From an uncultured Anaerolineales bacterium (GTDB lineage Bacteria > Chloroflexota > Anaerolineae > Anaerolineales > UBA11657): a stretch of DNA of 9,422 bases. Positions 1 to 7,006 of this stretch are shown in pieces (position 1 is the stretch's first letter; every line of letters begins with the position of its first letter). The notes below the pieces were generated by a model. The model was not told where the DNA came from. It searched no databases and saw only the letters and a list, made by a program, of their open reading frames with translations. The DNA lies in contig CAJWGI010000029.1 of assembly GCA_913031335.1 (NCBI GenBank), forward strand, positions 1 through 9,422, read 5' to 3'. A program made the translations under genes and the position numbers.

Positions 1-275
1 AGTCGATGCACACCGAGAAGTTGGAGCAGGTTCCAGGTCCCTACAGTCTCGATGCTCGCCACTTGACCGAGGACGTGCCTTATGGCCTGGTGACCTGGGC
101 CTCGCTCGGGCGGATGCTCAGCGTTCCCACTCCGGCCTCCGATGCCATCATCACTTTGGCCTCAGTGCTCAATGGTGAAGATTACTGGGCGCTTGGCCGC
201 ACTGTGGACAAAATGGGTATCAATCCAACTTGGTCGAAGGTGCGCCTGAAAGAATATCTGGAGGAAGGTGAATAA
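1..275 (+). CDS. NAD/NADP octopine/nopaline-type dehydrogenase, C-terminal fragment (5' end outside window)
   Basis: The reading frame is open from the left edge (first full codon at base 3) to the TAA at 273-275, so only about the last 90 residues are present. They match the all-helical C-terminal domain of the octopine/nopaline dehydrogenase family. The visible signature is R-H-L-T-E-D-V-P-Y-G (about 18-27 residues after the Met at base 6), then a helix with V-P-T-P-x-x-D-A-I-I-T-L-A and a terminal G-R-T-x-x-x-M-G-I. Enzymes of this family reductively join an amino acid and a 2-oxoacid into an opine, or oxidise opines back, using NAD(P)H. The helical domain binds the amino-acid substrate; the Rossmann domain must lie upstream of the window. 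The Met at base 6 is internal, not a start. The stop overlaps the next ATG by one base (TAATG), so translational coupling with the carbamoyltransferase is likely. The family call is fairly secure; the substrate is unknown. Confidence 0.8.
   Translation, partial: SMHTEKLEQVPGPYSLDARHLTEDVPYGLVTWASLGRMLSVPTPASDAIITLASVLNGEDYWALGRTVDKMGINPTWSKVRLKEYLEEGE
260..270 (+). promoter_or_regulatory. Shine-Dalgarno region for the carbamoyltransferase
   Basis: The purine-rich stretch GGAGGAAGGTG lies 4-14 bases before the ATG at 275, inside the end of the dehydrogenase gene. It is one of the two strongest ribosome-binding sites in the window and supports the overlapping start. Confidence 0.7.
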
Positions 276-1273
276 TGTCTAATTTCCGCCACCCTGATCT
301 CATTTCCTTGCGCGACTTTACGCGTGAGGACCTGTTTCAAATCTGGGAGACTTCGTGGGATTTGAAGCGACAAACAAGGCGTGGCCAGCGCCCAGAAATA
401 CTCAGGAACAAGACGTTGGCCATGATCTTCAACATGCCCTCCACCCGCACGAGTATCTCGTTCGAAGCGGCCATGACGCAGCTCGGCGGGCACGCACAAT
501 ACCTGTTCCCCGATCGCATCTGGGCCTCAAAAGCCAACGAGACGTGGGCGGATACTGTTGGCGTGATAGGCCGCTTCGCTGACGGCCTAGTGGGCCGGGT
601 AGCCTCCTCGGCTGAACTACAGCAGGCGGCTGACCTGATTGACATTCCGGTTATCAATGCATCGACGGCCGAAGGGCACCCATGCCAGGCATTGGCTGAC
701 TTTATGACCGTGCAGGAAAAGAAAGGGGATTTGCGGCAACTGAAGTATGTTTTCACCTGGGCCTGGCGACCTGCCAGCCCGCCGATGGGACTGCCCAATT
801 CCAGTATGTATATCGCCTCGCGCCTTGGCGCACACTTTGTCTTGGCCTGCCCGGAGGGGTACGAACCGGAGCCGGAGATATGGGATAAGGTGCAGGCCGA
901 GGCGGCGAAAACCGGCGCGCGTCTGGACATCGTTCACGACATGCAAGAGGCGGCGCGGGACGCGGACATCATCAATGTGTACTGCTGGGCTTCCCCGCAG
1001 GTCTTCAAGGACAAGTTCAAGGACACTGACGATTTAGCACCGCAGGGCCAAGCGCCGCACATTCTTGACCCTGACAAATACAAGCAATGGATCGTGGATG
1101 ATGATCTGACCGCACTGGCTCGACCCGATGCAAATGTGATGCATTGCATGCCCGCCGCCCGCGAACAGGAAGTAACCAGCGCTGTTCTCGACGGCTCGCA
1201 ATCGATCATCCTCGATCAGGCCGAGAATCGCTTGCACGTCCAGAAGGGCGTCCTGGCGTTGTTGATGGGGTAA
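275..1273 (+). CDS. Carbamoyltransferase of the aspartate/ornithine superfamily, probable 'knotted' (YgeW/acetylornithine-type) subfamily
   Basis: The 332-residue length is normal for the superfamily, which moves a carbamoyl group between carbamoyl phosphate and an amine or amino acid, or runs in reverse by phosphorolysis. Carbamoyl-phosphate motifs are visible: S-T-R-T-S at 56-60 (usually STRTR), H-P-C-Q at 135-138, and H-C-M-P-A at 290-294. The C-terminal D-Q-A-E-N-R-L-H-x-Q-K signature is also present. The central domain differs from ornithine enzymes. After F-T-W-A-W (160-164) comes a proline-rich loop, R-P-A-S-P-P-M-G-L-P, like the loop that forms the knot in acetylornithine transcarbamylase and YgeW. 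The ornithine-binding S-M-G motif is replaced by Y-C-W-A-S-P (236-241). The second substrate is therefore probably not plain ornithine. The start follows a strong ribosome-binding site and overlaps the upstream stop. Automatic annotation would probably say ornithine carbamoyltransferase; I would not assign argF. Confidence 0.88.
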   Translation: MSNFRHPDLISLRDFTREDLFQIWETSWDLKRQTRRGQRPEILRNKTLAMIFNMPSTRTSISFEAAMTQLGGHAQYLFPDRIWASKANETWADTVGVIGRFADGLVGRVASSAELQQAADLIDIPVINASTAEGHPCQALADFMTVQEKKGDLRQLKYVFTWAWRPASPPMGLPNSSMYIASRLGAHFVLACPEGYEPEPEIWDKVQAEAAKTGARLDIVHDMQEAARDADIINVYCWASPQVFKDKFKDTDDLAPQGQAPHILDPDKYKQWIVDDDLTALARPDANVMHCMPAAREQEVTSAVLDGSQSIILDQAENRLHVQKGVLALLMG

Positions 1274-1309
1274 AGACGAAAAGACCAACGGAATACGAGC
1301 ACAACACTT

Positions 1310-3373
1310 ATGGGCTATCGCGTTGGTGTTGATATTGGCGGGACGTTTACCGACAGCGTGGCGGTGGGTCCGCCGGGCACCATTGACATTTTCAAAGATC
1401 TCTCGACTCCGGCCGATCCCTCGGTGGGCGTGTTCAACGTCCTGCGAAAGGCCGCCGCCCATTATGAACTCTCCCCGGCCGATTTCTTGGGCCAGATCGA
1501 TCTACTCGTGTTAGGTACAACGGTCGCTACTAATACAATGCTAGAGTACTCGGGCGTGCCCAGCGGACTGATCACCACGCGGGGCTTTCGCGATTCGTTG
1601 GAAATGCGCCGGGGCTACAAACCCGACATCTGGGACCTCTCGCCTCAGCGGCCACCGGTGATTGTCCCACGCTACCGGCGGCTGGGCGTCAAGGAACGCA
1701 TGAACTATCGCGGTGAAGTTGTCACACCGCTCGATGAGCGGGACGCCCGGCGCGTAATCCGCGAGCTGCGCTCAAACGGCGTCGAATCCATCGCCGTTTG
1801 TCTGCTCTTCTCCTATATTAACGATGTTCACGAGCGCCGCCTGCGCGAACTCATCGCTGAGGAATTCCCGGATGCCTACGTCTCACTTTCCTCCGAGGTG
1901 CTGCGGCAGGTGCGCGAGTACGAGCGTACCTCGACCACGGTCGTCAATGCCTACGTCGGCCCGACGCTGAGGCGCTACCTGGAACGCCTGCGCGCCAGAT
2001 TGGCCAACGAGGGCTTGCGCGACGAATTTCTGGTCATGCAATCCAATGGCGGCGTGATGACGATTGCGTTTGCCTCGGAGCATGCAGTCAACGCCGTGCT
2101 GTCCGGACCTTCGGGGGGTGCAATTGGCGGTATGTTCCTGTCGCGTACGCTCGACACGCCGAACTTTGTCGTCGTGGACATGGGCGGCACGAGTTTCGAC
2201 GTGACGCTAGTCGATCACGGCAACTATGAGATGACGACCGAGGGCGAAGTCGGCGGCTACCGTGTGGCCTTGCCGGTGATTGACATTCACACGATTGGCG
2301 CGGGAGGCGGGAGCATCGCGCACATCGATAAGGGTGGACTACTCGAGGTTGGCCCGCAGTCGGCTGGCGCTTCTCCGGGCCCGGCTTGCTATATGCAGGG
2401 CGGTGTTGAACCGACGGTCACCGACGCCAACCTCGTGCTCGGTTATCTCAACGAGAATTATTTTCTTGGCGGCGATATCCCCTTGGATAAAGATGCCGCA
2501 ATGCGCGCGGTGAAGGCGCGCATTGCCGATCCACTTGGCATGGAAACCGTTCAGGCTGCGCATGGTATCCACAAGCTCACGAACGCAAATATGGCCGATG
2601 CCATCCGCGTTATGAGCGTCCAGAAAGGTCACGACCCACGTCTCTTTGCGTTGCTGGCCGCAGGCGGCGCGGGGCCGGCGCACGCCGCGCGGTTGGCGCA
2701 GGCGGTCGGGTTGCCGCGCGTCATCGTCCCCAAGACCGCCTCCGTCTTCTGCGCACTTGGCATGCTCGAGTCTGACCTCAAGCACGATTACGTATACACA
2801 TTTTGGGATTTCATCTCGCAGCTGGACCTCGAGCAGCTCAATGCAGAGTACGAACGAATGGAGGCCGCTGGCCACGAAGCCCTGCTGGCCGAAGGCGCAT
2901 CTTCCGAGAACATCCGCTTCGAGCGCAAGATGGATATGCGCTACGTCGGCCAGCATCACGAAGTGACCGTATCCATCCCAACCCACAAACTGACGCCGGA
3001 CGACGTGCCAGAGCTCGCGCGGCGGTTCCACGAAATGCATCAGCGGCTGTTCATGTACCACGAGCCGCAGGCCGACATCGAAACCGTCAACGTCCGCCTG
3101 GAGGCCATTGGGGCTGTTCCAAAACCGGAGATTGCGCGTCTCTCGGTCGATGGCTTCGATCCGGACCATGCGTTGAAAGGCGCGCGGCCCGTGTATTTCG
3201 AGGAGTGCGACGGCTTTACGGACGCGCCGGTTTACGACGGAGACAAACTAAGTCCTGGCATGAGATTCACCGGCCCGGCCATTGTCGAGGAAGTGACGAC
3301 GACGACGATCGTGATTCCGGATTGGGGTTGTGAAGTGGACGTGTTTGGCAACCTGGTGCTCGAGAAATTGTAG
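1310..3373 (+). CDS. hyuA: HyuA-type hydantoinase/oxoprolinase family protein (N-methylhydantoinase A / acetone carboxylase beta-like)
   Basis: The 687 residues match the full length of HyuA proteins. The N-terminal Hydant_A_N domain starts with G-V-D-I-G-G-T-F-T-D (6-15), the phosphate loop of the actin-like ATPase fold. The central hydantoinase A domain carries S-G-P-S-G-G, then D-M-G-G-T-S-F-D-V from residue 290, G-A-G-G-G-S around 330, and the adenosine-binding stretch G-G-A-G-P-A-H-A around 452-459. A C-terminal domain follows from roughly residue 500. Family members use ATP to activate a cyclic amide (hydantoin, N-methylhydantoin, 5-oxoproline) or a ketone for hydrolysis or carboxylation, normally with a HyuB partner. 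No HyuB is adjacent. The Met at 1310 fits the family's usual start, although no clear Shine-Dalgarno precedes it. The gene lies 36 bases after the carbamoyltransferase, probably in the same transcript. The family call is secure; the substrate is not determinable. The symbol is a family name only. Confidence 0.92.
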   Translation: MGYRVGVDIGGTFTDSVAVGPPGTIDIFKDLSTPADPSVGVFNVLRKAAAHYELSPADFLGQIDLLVLGTTVATNTMLEYSGVPSGLITTRGFRDSLEMRRGYKPDIWDLSPQRPPVIVPRYRRLGVKERMNYRGEVVTPLDERDARRVIRELRSNGVESIAVCLLFSYINDVHERRLRELIAEEFPDAYVSLSSEVLRQVREYERTSTTVVNAYVGPTLRRYLERLRARLANEGLRDEFLVMQSNGGVMTIAFASEHAVNAVLSGPSGGAIGGMFLSRTLDTPNFVVVDMGGTSFDVTLVDHGNYEMTTEGEVGGYRVALPVIDIHTIGAGGGSIAHIDKGGLLEVGPQSAGASPGPACYMQGGVEPTVTDANLVLGYLNENYFLGGDIPLDKDAAMRAVKARIADPLGMETVQAAHGIHKLTNANMADAIRVMSVQKGHDPRLFALLAAGGAGPAHAARLAQAVGLPRVIVPKTASVFCALGMLESDLKHDYVYTFWDFISQLDLEQLNAEYERMEAAGHEALLAEGASSENIRFERKMDMRYVGQHHEVTVSIPTHKLTPDDVPELARRFHEMHQRLFMYHEPQADIETVNVRLEAIGAVPKPEIARLSVDGFDPDHALKGARPVYFEECDGFTDAPVYDGDKLSPGMRFTGPAIVEEVTTTTIVIPDWGCEVDVFGNLVLEKL

Positions 3374-3387
3374 ATTGCAACTGCGGG

Positions 3388-3464
3388 AACACTACAACGA
3401 ATTACGGTAAGAAACGAATTGCCTTCCCGCGATAATTCGCTCCATCCCCAATTCGTGTAGTGTT
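3388..3464. repeat. Nested inverted repeat in the HyuA-AOR spacer
   Basis: The outer arms are AACACTACAACGAATT (3388-3403) and AATTCGTGTAGTGTT (3450-3464). They are complementary over 15 bases with a single extra A in the left arm. Nested inside are CGAATT (3415-3420) and AATTCG (3434-3439). The 77-bp unit fills most of the 109-bp gap between the HyuA stop and the AOR start. There is no T-run after the right arm, so it does not look like a simple rho-independent terminator. It may be a regulatory RNA structure, an operator pair or a small mobile (MITE-like) relic. Confidence 0.6.
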
Positions 3465-3482
3465 GAACGGCATTGTCATTCA

Positions 3483-5183
3483 ATGAAACTCTTACGCGTA
3501 AACATGGCCCGCTTGACGGCGGACAGAGAGCCTGCACCTGAAGCCTACGCCTGTTGGGGAGGGCGTGGATTGACGGCAGCCGTGCTCACACGCGAAGTTG
3601 CGCCCACCTGTGATCCACTCGGCCCGCAGAATAGACTTGTTTTTGCACCAGGGCTGCTGGCCGGGCGCGGCATCTCCAGCGCTGGGCGCATCTCCATCGG
3701 CGCGAAAAGTCCTCTCACAGGGGGCATCAAAGAGAGCAACGCCGGTGGCAACGCTGCCGGAAACCTTGTCAGGCTCGGATTGCGCGCTGTCGTCGTAGAG
3801 GGACAGGCTAAATCAGAACGCTCCTATTTGCTGCGCGTTGGCGCAGAGGAATGTGAGTTTCTTGCCGCCGACGGGTATCGCCGTCTCGGTAACTACGCGC
3901 TGGCCGAAGAACTGCTGGCCCGCTTCGGGCGCAAGAACACTCTGGTGCTCGTCGGGCCTGCCGGCGAGATGCGTCTGACCGCTGCCGGTATTACCCTGAC
4001 CGACCGCGATGGCAACCCCGGGCGCTTGGCGGCCCGCGGCGGGTTGGGGGCGGTCATGGGCAGCAAAGGCCTCAAGGCTATCATTATCGAGGAAACAGGC
4101 GGGAATGTTACGCCAGCCCGCGACCCGCAGGCGCTGAAAGCAGCTGTGCGGCACTACACGACTGTTCTGCGAGAAGACTACTATGCCGTGACAGTATTCC
4201 CGGAGATCGGCACCCCGTATATGGTCGCCGCCATGCAAAAGCTTGGCGGGCTGCCTACCCGGAATTTCCGCGCCGGCACCTTTGACGATCTCTCCGAGCT
4301 GGATGGGCAGGCCGTGCGCGAAACGATCCGCCGCCGTGGGGGTGTGGGCAAAACGACTCACGCCTGTATGTCCGGCTGCATGCTTCGCTGTTCCAACGTC
4401 GTACCGGACACCAGAGGTGAGGAAATCGTGGCGCCGATTGAGTATGAAAGCATGATCATGCTCGGCCCCAATCTCGCAATTAGCTCGTTAGATGAAATCG
4501 CTAACTTCAACCGGCACTGTAACGACCTGGGTGTGGACACCGTGGATGTGGGGGGTGCGATCGGCGTGGCGATGGAGGCCGGACAGCTTTCTTTCGGCGA
4601 TGTCGAAGGCGTCTTCGATTTGCTCGACCAGATCAAACGGGGAACTGAACTCGGGCGCGCGATTGGTCACGGCACGGCCGCAATTGGTCGCAAGTTCGGC
4701 GTGGCGCGCACGCCCGTGACAAAAGGACAGTGCATCGCCGCTTACGATCCCCGCGCGGTCAAAGGGTTGGGCGTAACCTATGCCACCTCGCCGATGGGTG
4801 CGGATCACACCGCTGGGCACACCGCTGATTTCCCGGTCGACCACCACAGCTCGGTGGGGAAAGTGGAACTCTCGCGCGGGGCGCAGTATACTGCCGCGGC
4901 GTGGGATACGCTGGGCCTGTGCTCTTTCGTGACAGGTGCAACTGCGCAGCAGATGGATGTCGTGGTCGAAATGATCCGCGCGCTCGACAATGGCGTTTAT
5001 CCCGACGATTATGTGACCCAGTTGGGAAAAACCGTTGTGGAGATGGAGAGGGATTTCAATCTAGCGGCCGGTTTCACCTCCGGCGACGACCGGCTGCCCG
5101 AGTACTTCAAAACGGAGATGCTTCCGCCATACGACCTAGTCTTCGACGTAAGCGACGAAGAACTCGATACCGTTTTCACCTAA
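3483..5183 (+). CDS. Aldehyde:ferredoxin oxidoreductase family protein (tungsten/molybdenum bis-pterin enzyme)
   Basis: The 566-residue protein is slightly shorter than the roughly 600 residues usual for AOR. The N-terminal pterin-binding domain shows W-G-G-R-G-L-T and G-R-I-S-I-G-A-K-S-P-L-T-G-G. Candidate 4Fe-4S ligands are C295, C299, C303 and C480 (in D-T-L-G-L-C). The spacing C-x3-C-x3-C differs from the C-x2-C-x3-C of Pyrococcus AOR. E-Y-E after the cluster motif and G-A-D-H-T (H442) resemble conserved active-site segments. Family enzymes oxidise aldehydes to acids, or reduce acids, with ferredoxin as electron partner, in the cytoplasm of anaerobes. The Met at 3483 gives the usual M-K-L-L-R-V-N start but has no clear ribosome-binding site; M at 3507 is a weaker alternative. 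No ferredoxin or cofactor-synthesis gene is adjacent. It probably belongs functionally with HyuA upstream, but the nested repeat between them may separate transcription. The substrate is unknown. Confidence 0.92.
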   Translation: MKLLRVNMARLTADREPAPEAYACWGGRGLTAAVLTREVAPTCDPLGPQNRLVFAPGLLAGRGISSAGRISIGAKSPLTGGIKESNAGGNAAGNLVRLGLRAVVVEGQAKSERSYLLRVGAEECEFLAADGYRRLGNYALAEELLARFGRKNTLVLVGPAGEMRLTAAGITLTDRDGNPGRLAARGGLGAVMGSKGLKAIIIEETGGNVTPARDPQALKAAVRHYTTVLREDYYAVTVFPEIGTPYMVAAMQKLGGLPTRNFRAGTFDDLSELDGQAVRETIRRRGGVGKTTHACMSGCMLRCSNVVPDTRGEEIVAPIEYESMIMLGPNLAISSLDEIANFNRHCNDLGVDTVDVGGAIGVAMEAGQLSFGDVEGVFDLLDQIKRGTELGRAIGHGTAAIGRKFGVARTPVTKGQCIAAYDPRAVKGLGVTYATSPMGADHTAGHTADFPVDHHSSVGKVELSRGAQYTAAAWDTLGLCSFVTGATAQQMDVVVEMIRALDNGVYPDDYVTQLGKTVVEMERDFNLAAGFTSGDDRLPEYFKTEMLPPYDLVFDVSDEELDTVFT

Positions 5184-5258
5184 GCTTGCTGGAACCATCA
5201 TCGAGCTTTACGAGATGCCTACGCGACTATCTTACAACACGACCGCCTGACTCCCACA

Positions 5259-6092
5259 ATGCTAAGACTAGGTTACAATACGAGTGCCTTTGCCCAGAAG
5301 AAAGACATAACGGATATCGTGGGAATAATCCATGGTCTCGGTTATGATGGAATGGAATTAACGCTCGACCAACGTCACTTCCATCCTTTTTTCTCCGATA
5401 AATATGCTACGCGCACCCTGGTTCAGAGCCTGTACGCGCATAATCTCGAAGTAGTCTTGAATACCGGGGGACGCTACGCATTAAGCGGTATCGCGCACGA
5501 GCCTTCGCTGGTAAGCGCGTCTGCGGCCGCGCGGGAGCGGTCTGCGCGGTTTGTCGCCGAGACCATTCAGCTCGCGCCGTCTTTGGGAGTGCGCACCGTC
5601 ATGCTCCACTCCGGCACCCTTCCCGCTGGTGTCGAACAGTCCGAAGCCTGGGATTGGTTGGTCTATGAGGTTACATGTTTGGCCGAGATCGCCGCGAGCG
5701 AGGGCGTCACGTTGGGGTTCGAGTTTCATCCGTCTATGTTCGTTGCCTCGCTGTCAGACTATCGTTTTCTCAAAGCGCGTGTTGGATCGGCAGCACTCAA
5801 GCTCACGCTAGACGTGGGTCACGTGGTGTGCACCGACAAACGCCCGGTCAGCCAGGTGATTGCGGAATGCAACGGTGAAATCGCTAACGTTCATTTGGAG
5901 GATATAATGGATCGGAAACATGTCCACTTACCTATCGGACAGGGTGACATCGATTTCGCAGACGTGTTTCGGGGCTTAAACGCCGTCGGCTATGAGGGGC
6001 TTATTAATGCCGAATTCAACACCGATGACCTGGAGGTCGATGAATGTCAATTGGCTCGAGAGACGTTCGAGCATCTACAGCGGCTGATGTAG
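5259..6092 (+). CDS. Sugar-phosphate isomerase/epimerase-like TIM-barrel protein (xylose isomerase-like/AP-endonuclease 2 fold)
   Basis: The 277 residues are typical of single-domain members of this family. The protein starts L-R-L-G-Y-N-T and shows the metal-binding pattern of the fold: E155 in G-F-E-F-H-P, D185 and H188 in L-D-V-G-H, H212 in V-H-L-E-D, and E252 in N-A-E-F. G-x-G-D-I-D-F near 230 is the usual substrate-side loop. Relatives isomerise or epimerise sugars, keto-acids or inositols with a divalent metal; the substrate cannot be inferred. The start at 5259 follows a 75-base spacer without an obvious ribosome-binding site but fits the beginning of strand 1. The next gene begins 49 bases before this stop, which implies co-translation with a UbiA prenyltransferase. 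In the known ebo (edge biogenesis) clusters a similar TIM-barrel protein also accompanies a UbiA protein, but the other ebo genes are not seen here. Confidence 0.85.
   Translation: MLRLGYNTSAFAQKKDITDIVGIIHGLGYDGMELTLDQRHFHPFFSDKYATRTLVQSLYAHNLEVVLNTGGRYALSGIAHEPSLVSASAAARERSARFVAETIQLAPSLGVRTVMLHSGTLPAGVEQSEAWDWLVYEVTCLAEIAASEGVTLGFEFHPSMFVASLSDYRFLKARVGSAALKLTLDVGHVVCTDKRPVSQVIAECNGEIANVHLEDIMDRKHVHLPIGQGDIDFADVFRGLNAVGYEGLINAEFNTDDLEVDECQLARETFEHLQRLM
6032..6036 (+). promoter_or_regulatory. Shine-Dalgarno for the UbiA-family gene
   Basis: GGAGG lies seven bases before the ATG at 6044, inside the upstream isomerase gene. It decides the start: 6044 is the only ATG in this frame before the first membrane segment, so the 49-base overlap appears real. 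Confidence 0.7.
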
Positions 6093-7006
6093 TTCTGCGC
6101 CTTCGGGTCTGGACACGTTCGTTCCGCCTGAAGTTCTTGCCGCAGGGCGTGTTGCCGGTGTTGTTGGGTAGCATCGTCGCTTGGAGGGAAACCGGTCAAT
6201 TCGACCTGGCATTCTTCACTCTTGCGATCATTGGAGCGGCGTGTGTGCAGATCGGTCTGACCATGTTGAACGATGCCCTTGACTACGTTTATGGGACCGA
6301 CCGCTCCGAGACCGCCAAGGAGAATCCATATTCCGGCGGCAGCGGCGTGTTGGCCGACCATCTACTCCGGCCCGGCGAGATACTCGCTGTTGCAACGTTG
6401 TTTTATTTGGTCGCGGCAATGATTGGCGCATACCTGACTTTTAGGGTTGGTATCGGCGTCTTCTGGATGGCGCTGCTCGGCCTGTTTCTGTCAGTTTCTT
6501 ACTCGGTCAAGCCGCTGCGCCTCTCCCATCGGGGTCTGGGAGAACTGGCAATGCTCATGGGGTATGGCCCGACGATTACGCTGGGTGCCGCATATGTGCA
6601 GACAGGCCAATTTAGCGTGCAGGCGGGCTTAGCGGGACTGCTGCCGGGCCTGTTGATGTGGTCGATGATCCTTGTCAACGAGATTCCCGATTATCATGAT
6701 GATGTACGTGCAGAGAAAAGGAATCTCATCGTTCGCTTGGGACTACTACGTGGGCGCTGGCTGTATATCGCCAGCTTATCCGGCGTGTATGCTTTTGTTT
6801 TTGGTGGGGTCGTTTCGGGTGCTTTCCCTGCATGGGGATTGTTGGCTTTCGGTTCAGCTTTAATTGCATTCCGCTCGTTTCGGGTGGTGTATCGTCGCTA
6901 TCGTGACCCATGCGCGATGGTCCCTGCCAACAAAGGGATGGTATTGGTTTACAGCAGCACGATGATGCTTTTCAGTCTCGGTTTATGGTTGAGCAACATG
7001 GTATGA
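6044..7006 (+). CDS. UbiA-family membrane prenyltransferase (MenA-like)
   Basis: The 320-residue protein is mostly hydrophobic, with about eight or nine membrane segments after a basic N-terminal stretch of roughly 30 residues. Both aspartate-rich, Mg-diphosphate-binding motifs of the family are present: N-D-A-L-D-Y-V-Y-G-T-D (76-86), followed by N-P-Y-S-G-G-S-G, and N-E-I-P-D-Y-H-D-D (212-220), followed by A-E-K-R-N-L-I-V-R-L-G. The second block resembles MenA, the 1,4-dihydroxy-2-naphthoate prenyltransferase. Family members attach a polyprenyl chain to an aromatic or sugar-like acceptor at the cytoplasmic membrane. The acceptor here is unknown. The gene starts inside the isomerase gene and its TGA (7004-7006) overlaps the methyltransferase ATG (7003-7005). 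A following methyltransferase is what a quinone-type pathway would need, but no other menaquinone or ubiquinone gene is visible. Confidence 0.9.
   Translation: MSIGSRDVRASTAADVVLRLRVWTRSFRLKFLPQGVLPVLLGSIVAWRETGQFDLAFFTLAIIGAACVQIGLTMLNDALDYVYGTDRSETAKENPYSGGSGVLADHLLRPGEILAVATLFYLVAAMIGAYLTFRVGIGVFWMALLGLFLSVSYSVKPLRLSHRGLGELAMLMGYGPTITLGAAYVQTGQFSVQAGLAGLLPGLLMWSMILVNEIPDYHDDVRAEKRNLIVRLGLLRGRWLYIASLSGVYAFVFGGVVSGAFPAWGLLAFGSALIAFRSFRVVYRRYRDPCAMVPANKGMVLVYSSTMMLFSLGLWLSNMV

Noticed and set aside
2339..3169. Long antisense open frame (276 codons) across the HyuA gene
   Set aside because: It lies wholly opposite a strongly supported HyuA gene, has no recognisable domain, and arises from codon bias on the other strand.
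3293..3308. ACG trinucleotide run near the end of HyuA
   Set aside because: It encodes a short threonine-rich stretch common near the C-terminus of HyuA proteins; too short to be a meaningful repeat.
5184..5258. Possible promoter or terminator in the spacer before the isomerase gene
   Set aside because: Only weak -35/-10-like words and 5-bp complementary arms are visible; none is convincing.
6910..7002. Upstream ATGs (6910, 6985) as the methyltransferase start
   Set aside because: They would overlap the UbiA gene by up to 97 bases and add residues unlike the family, while 7003 gives a standard ATGA overlap.
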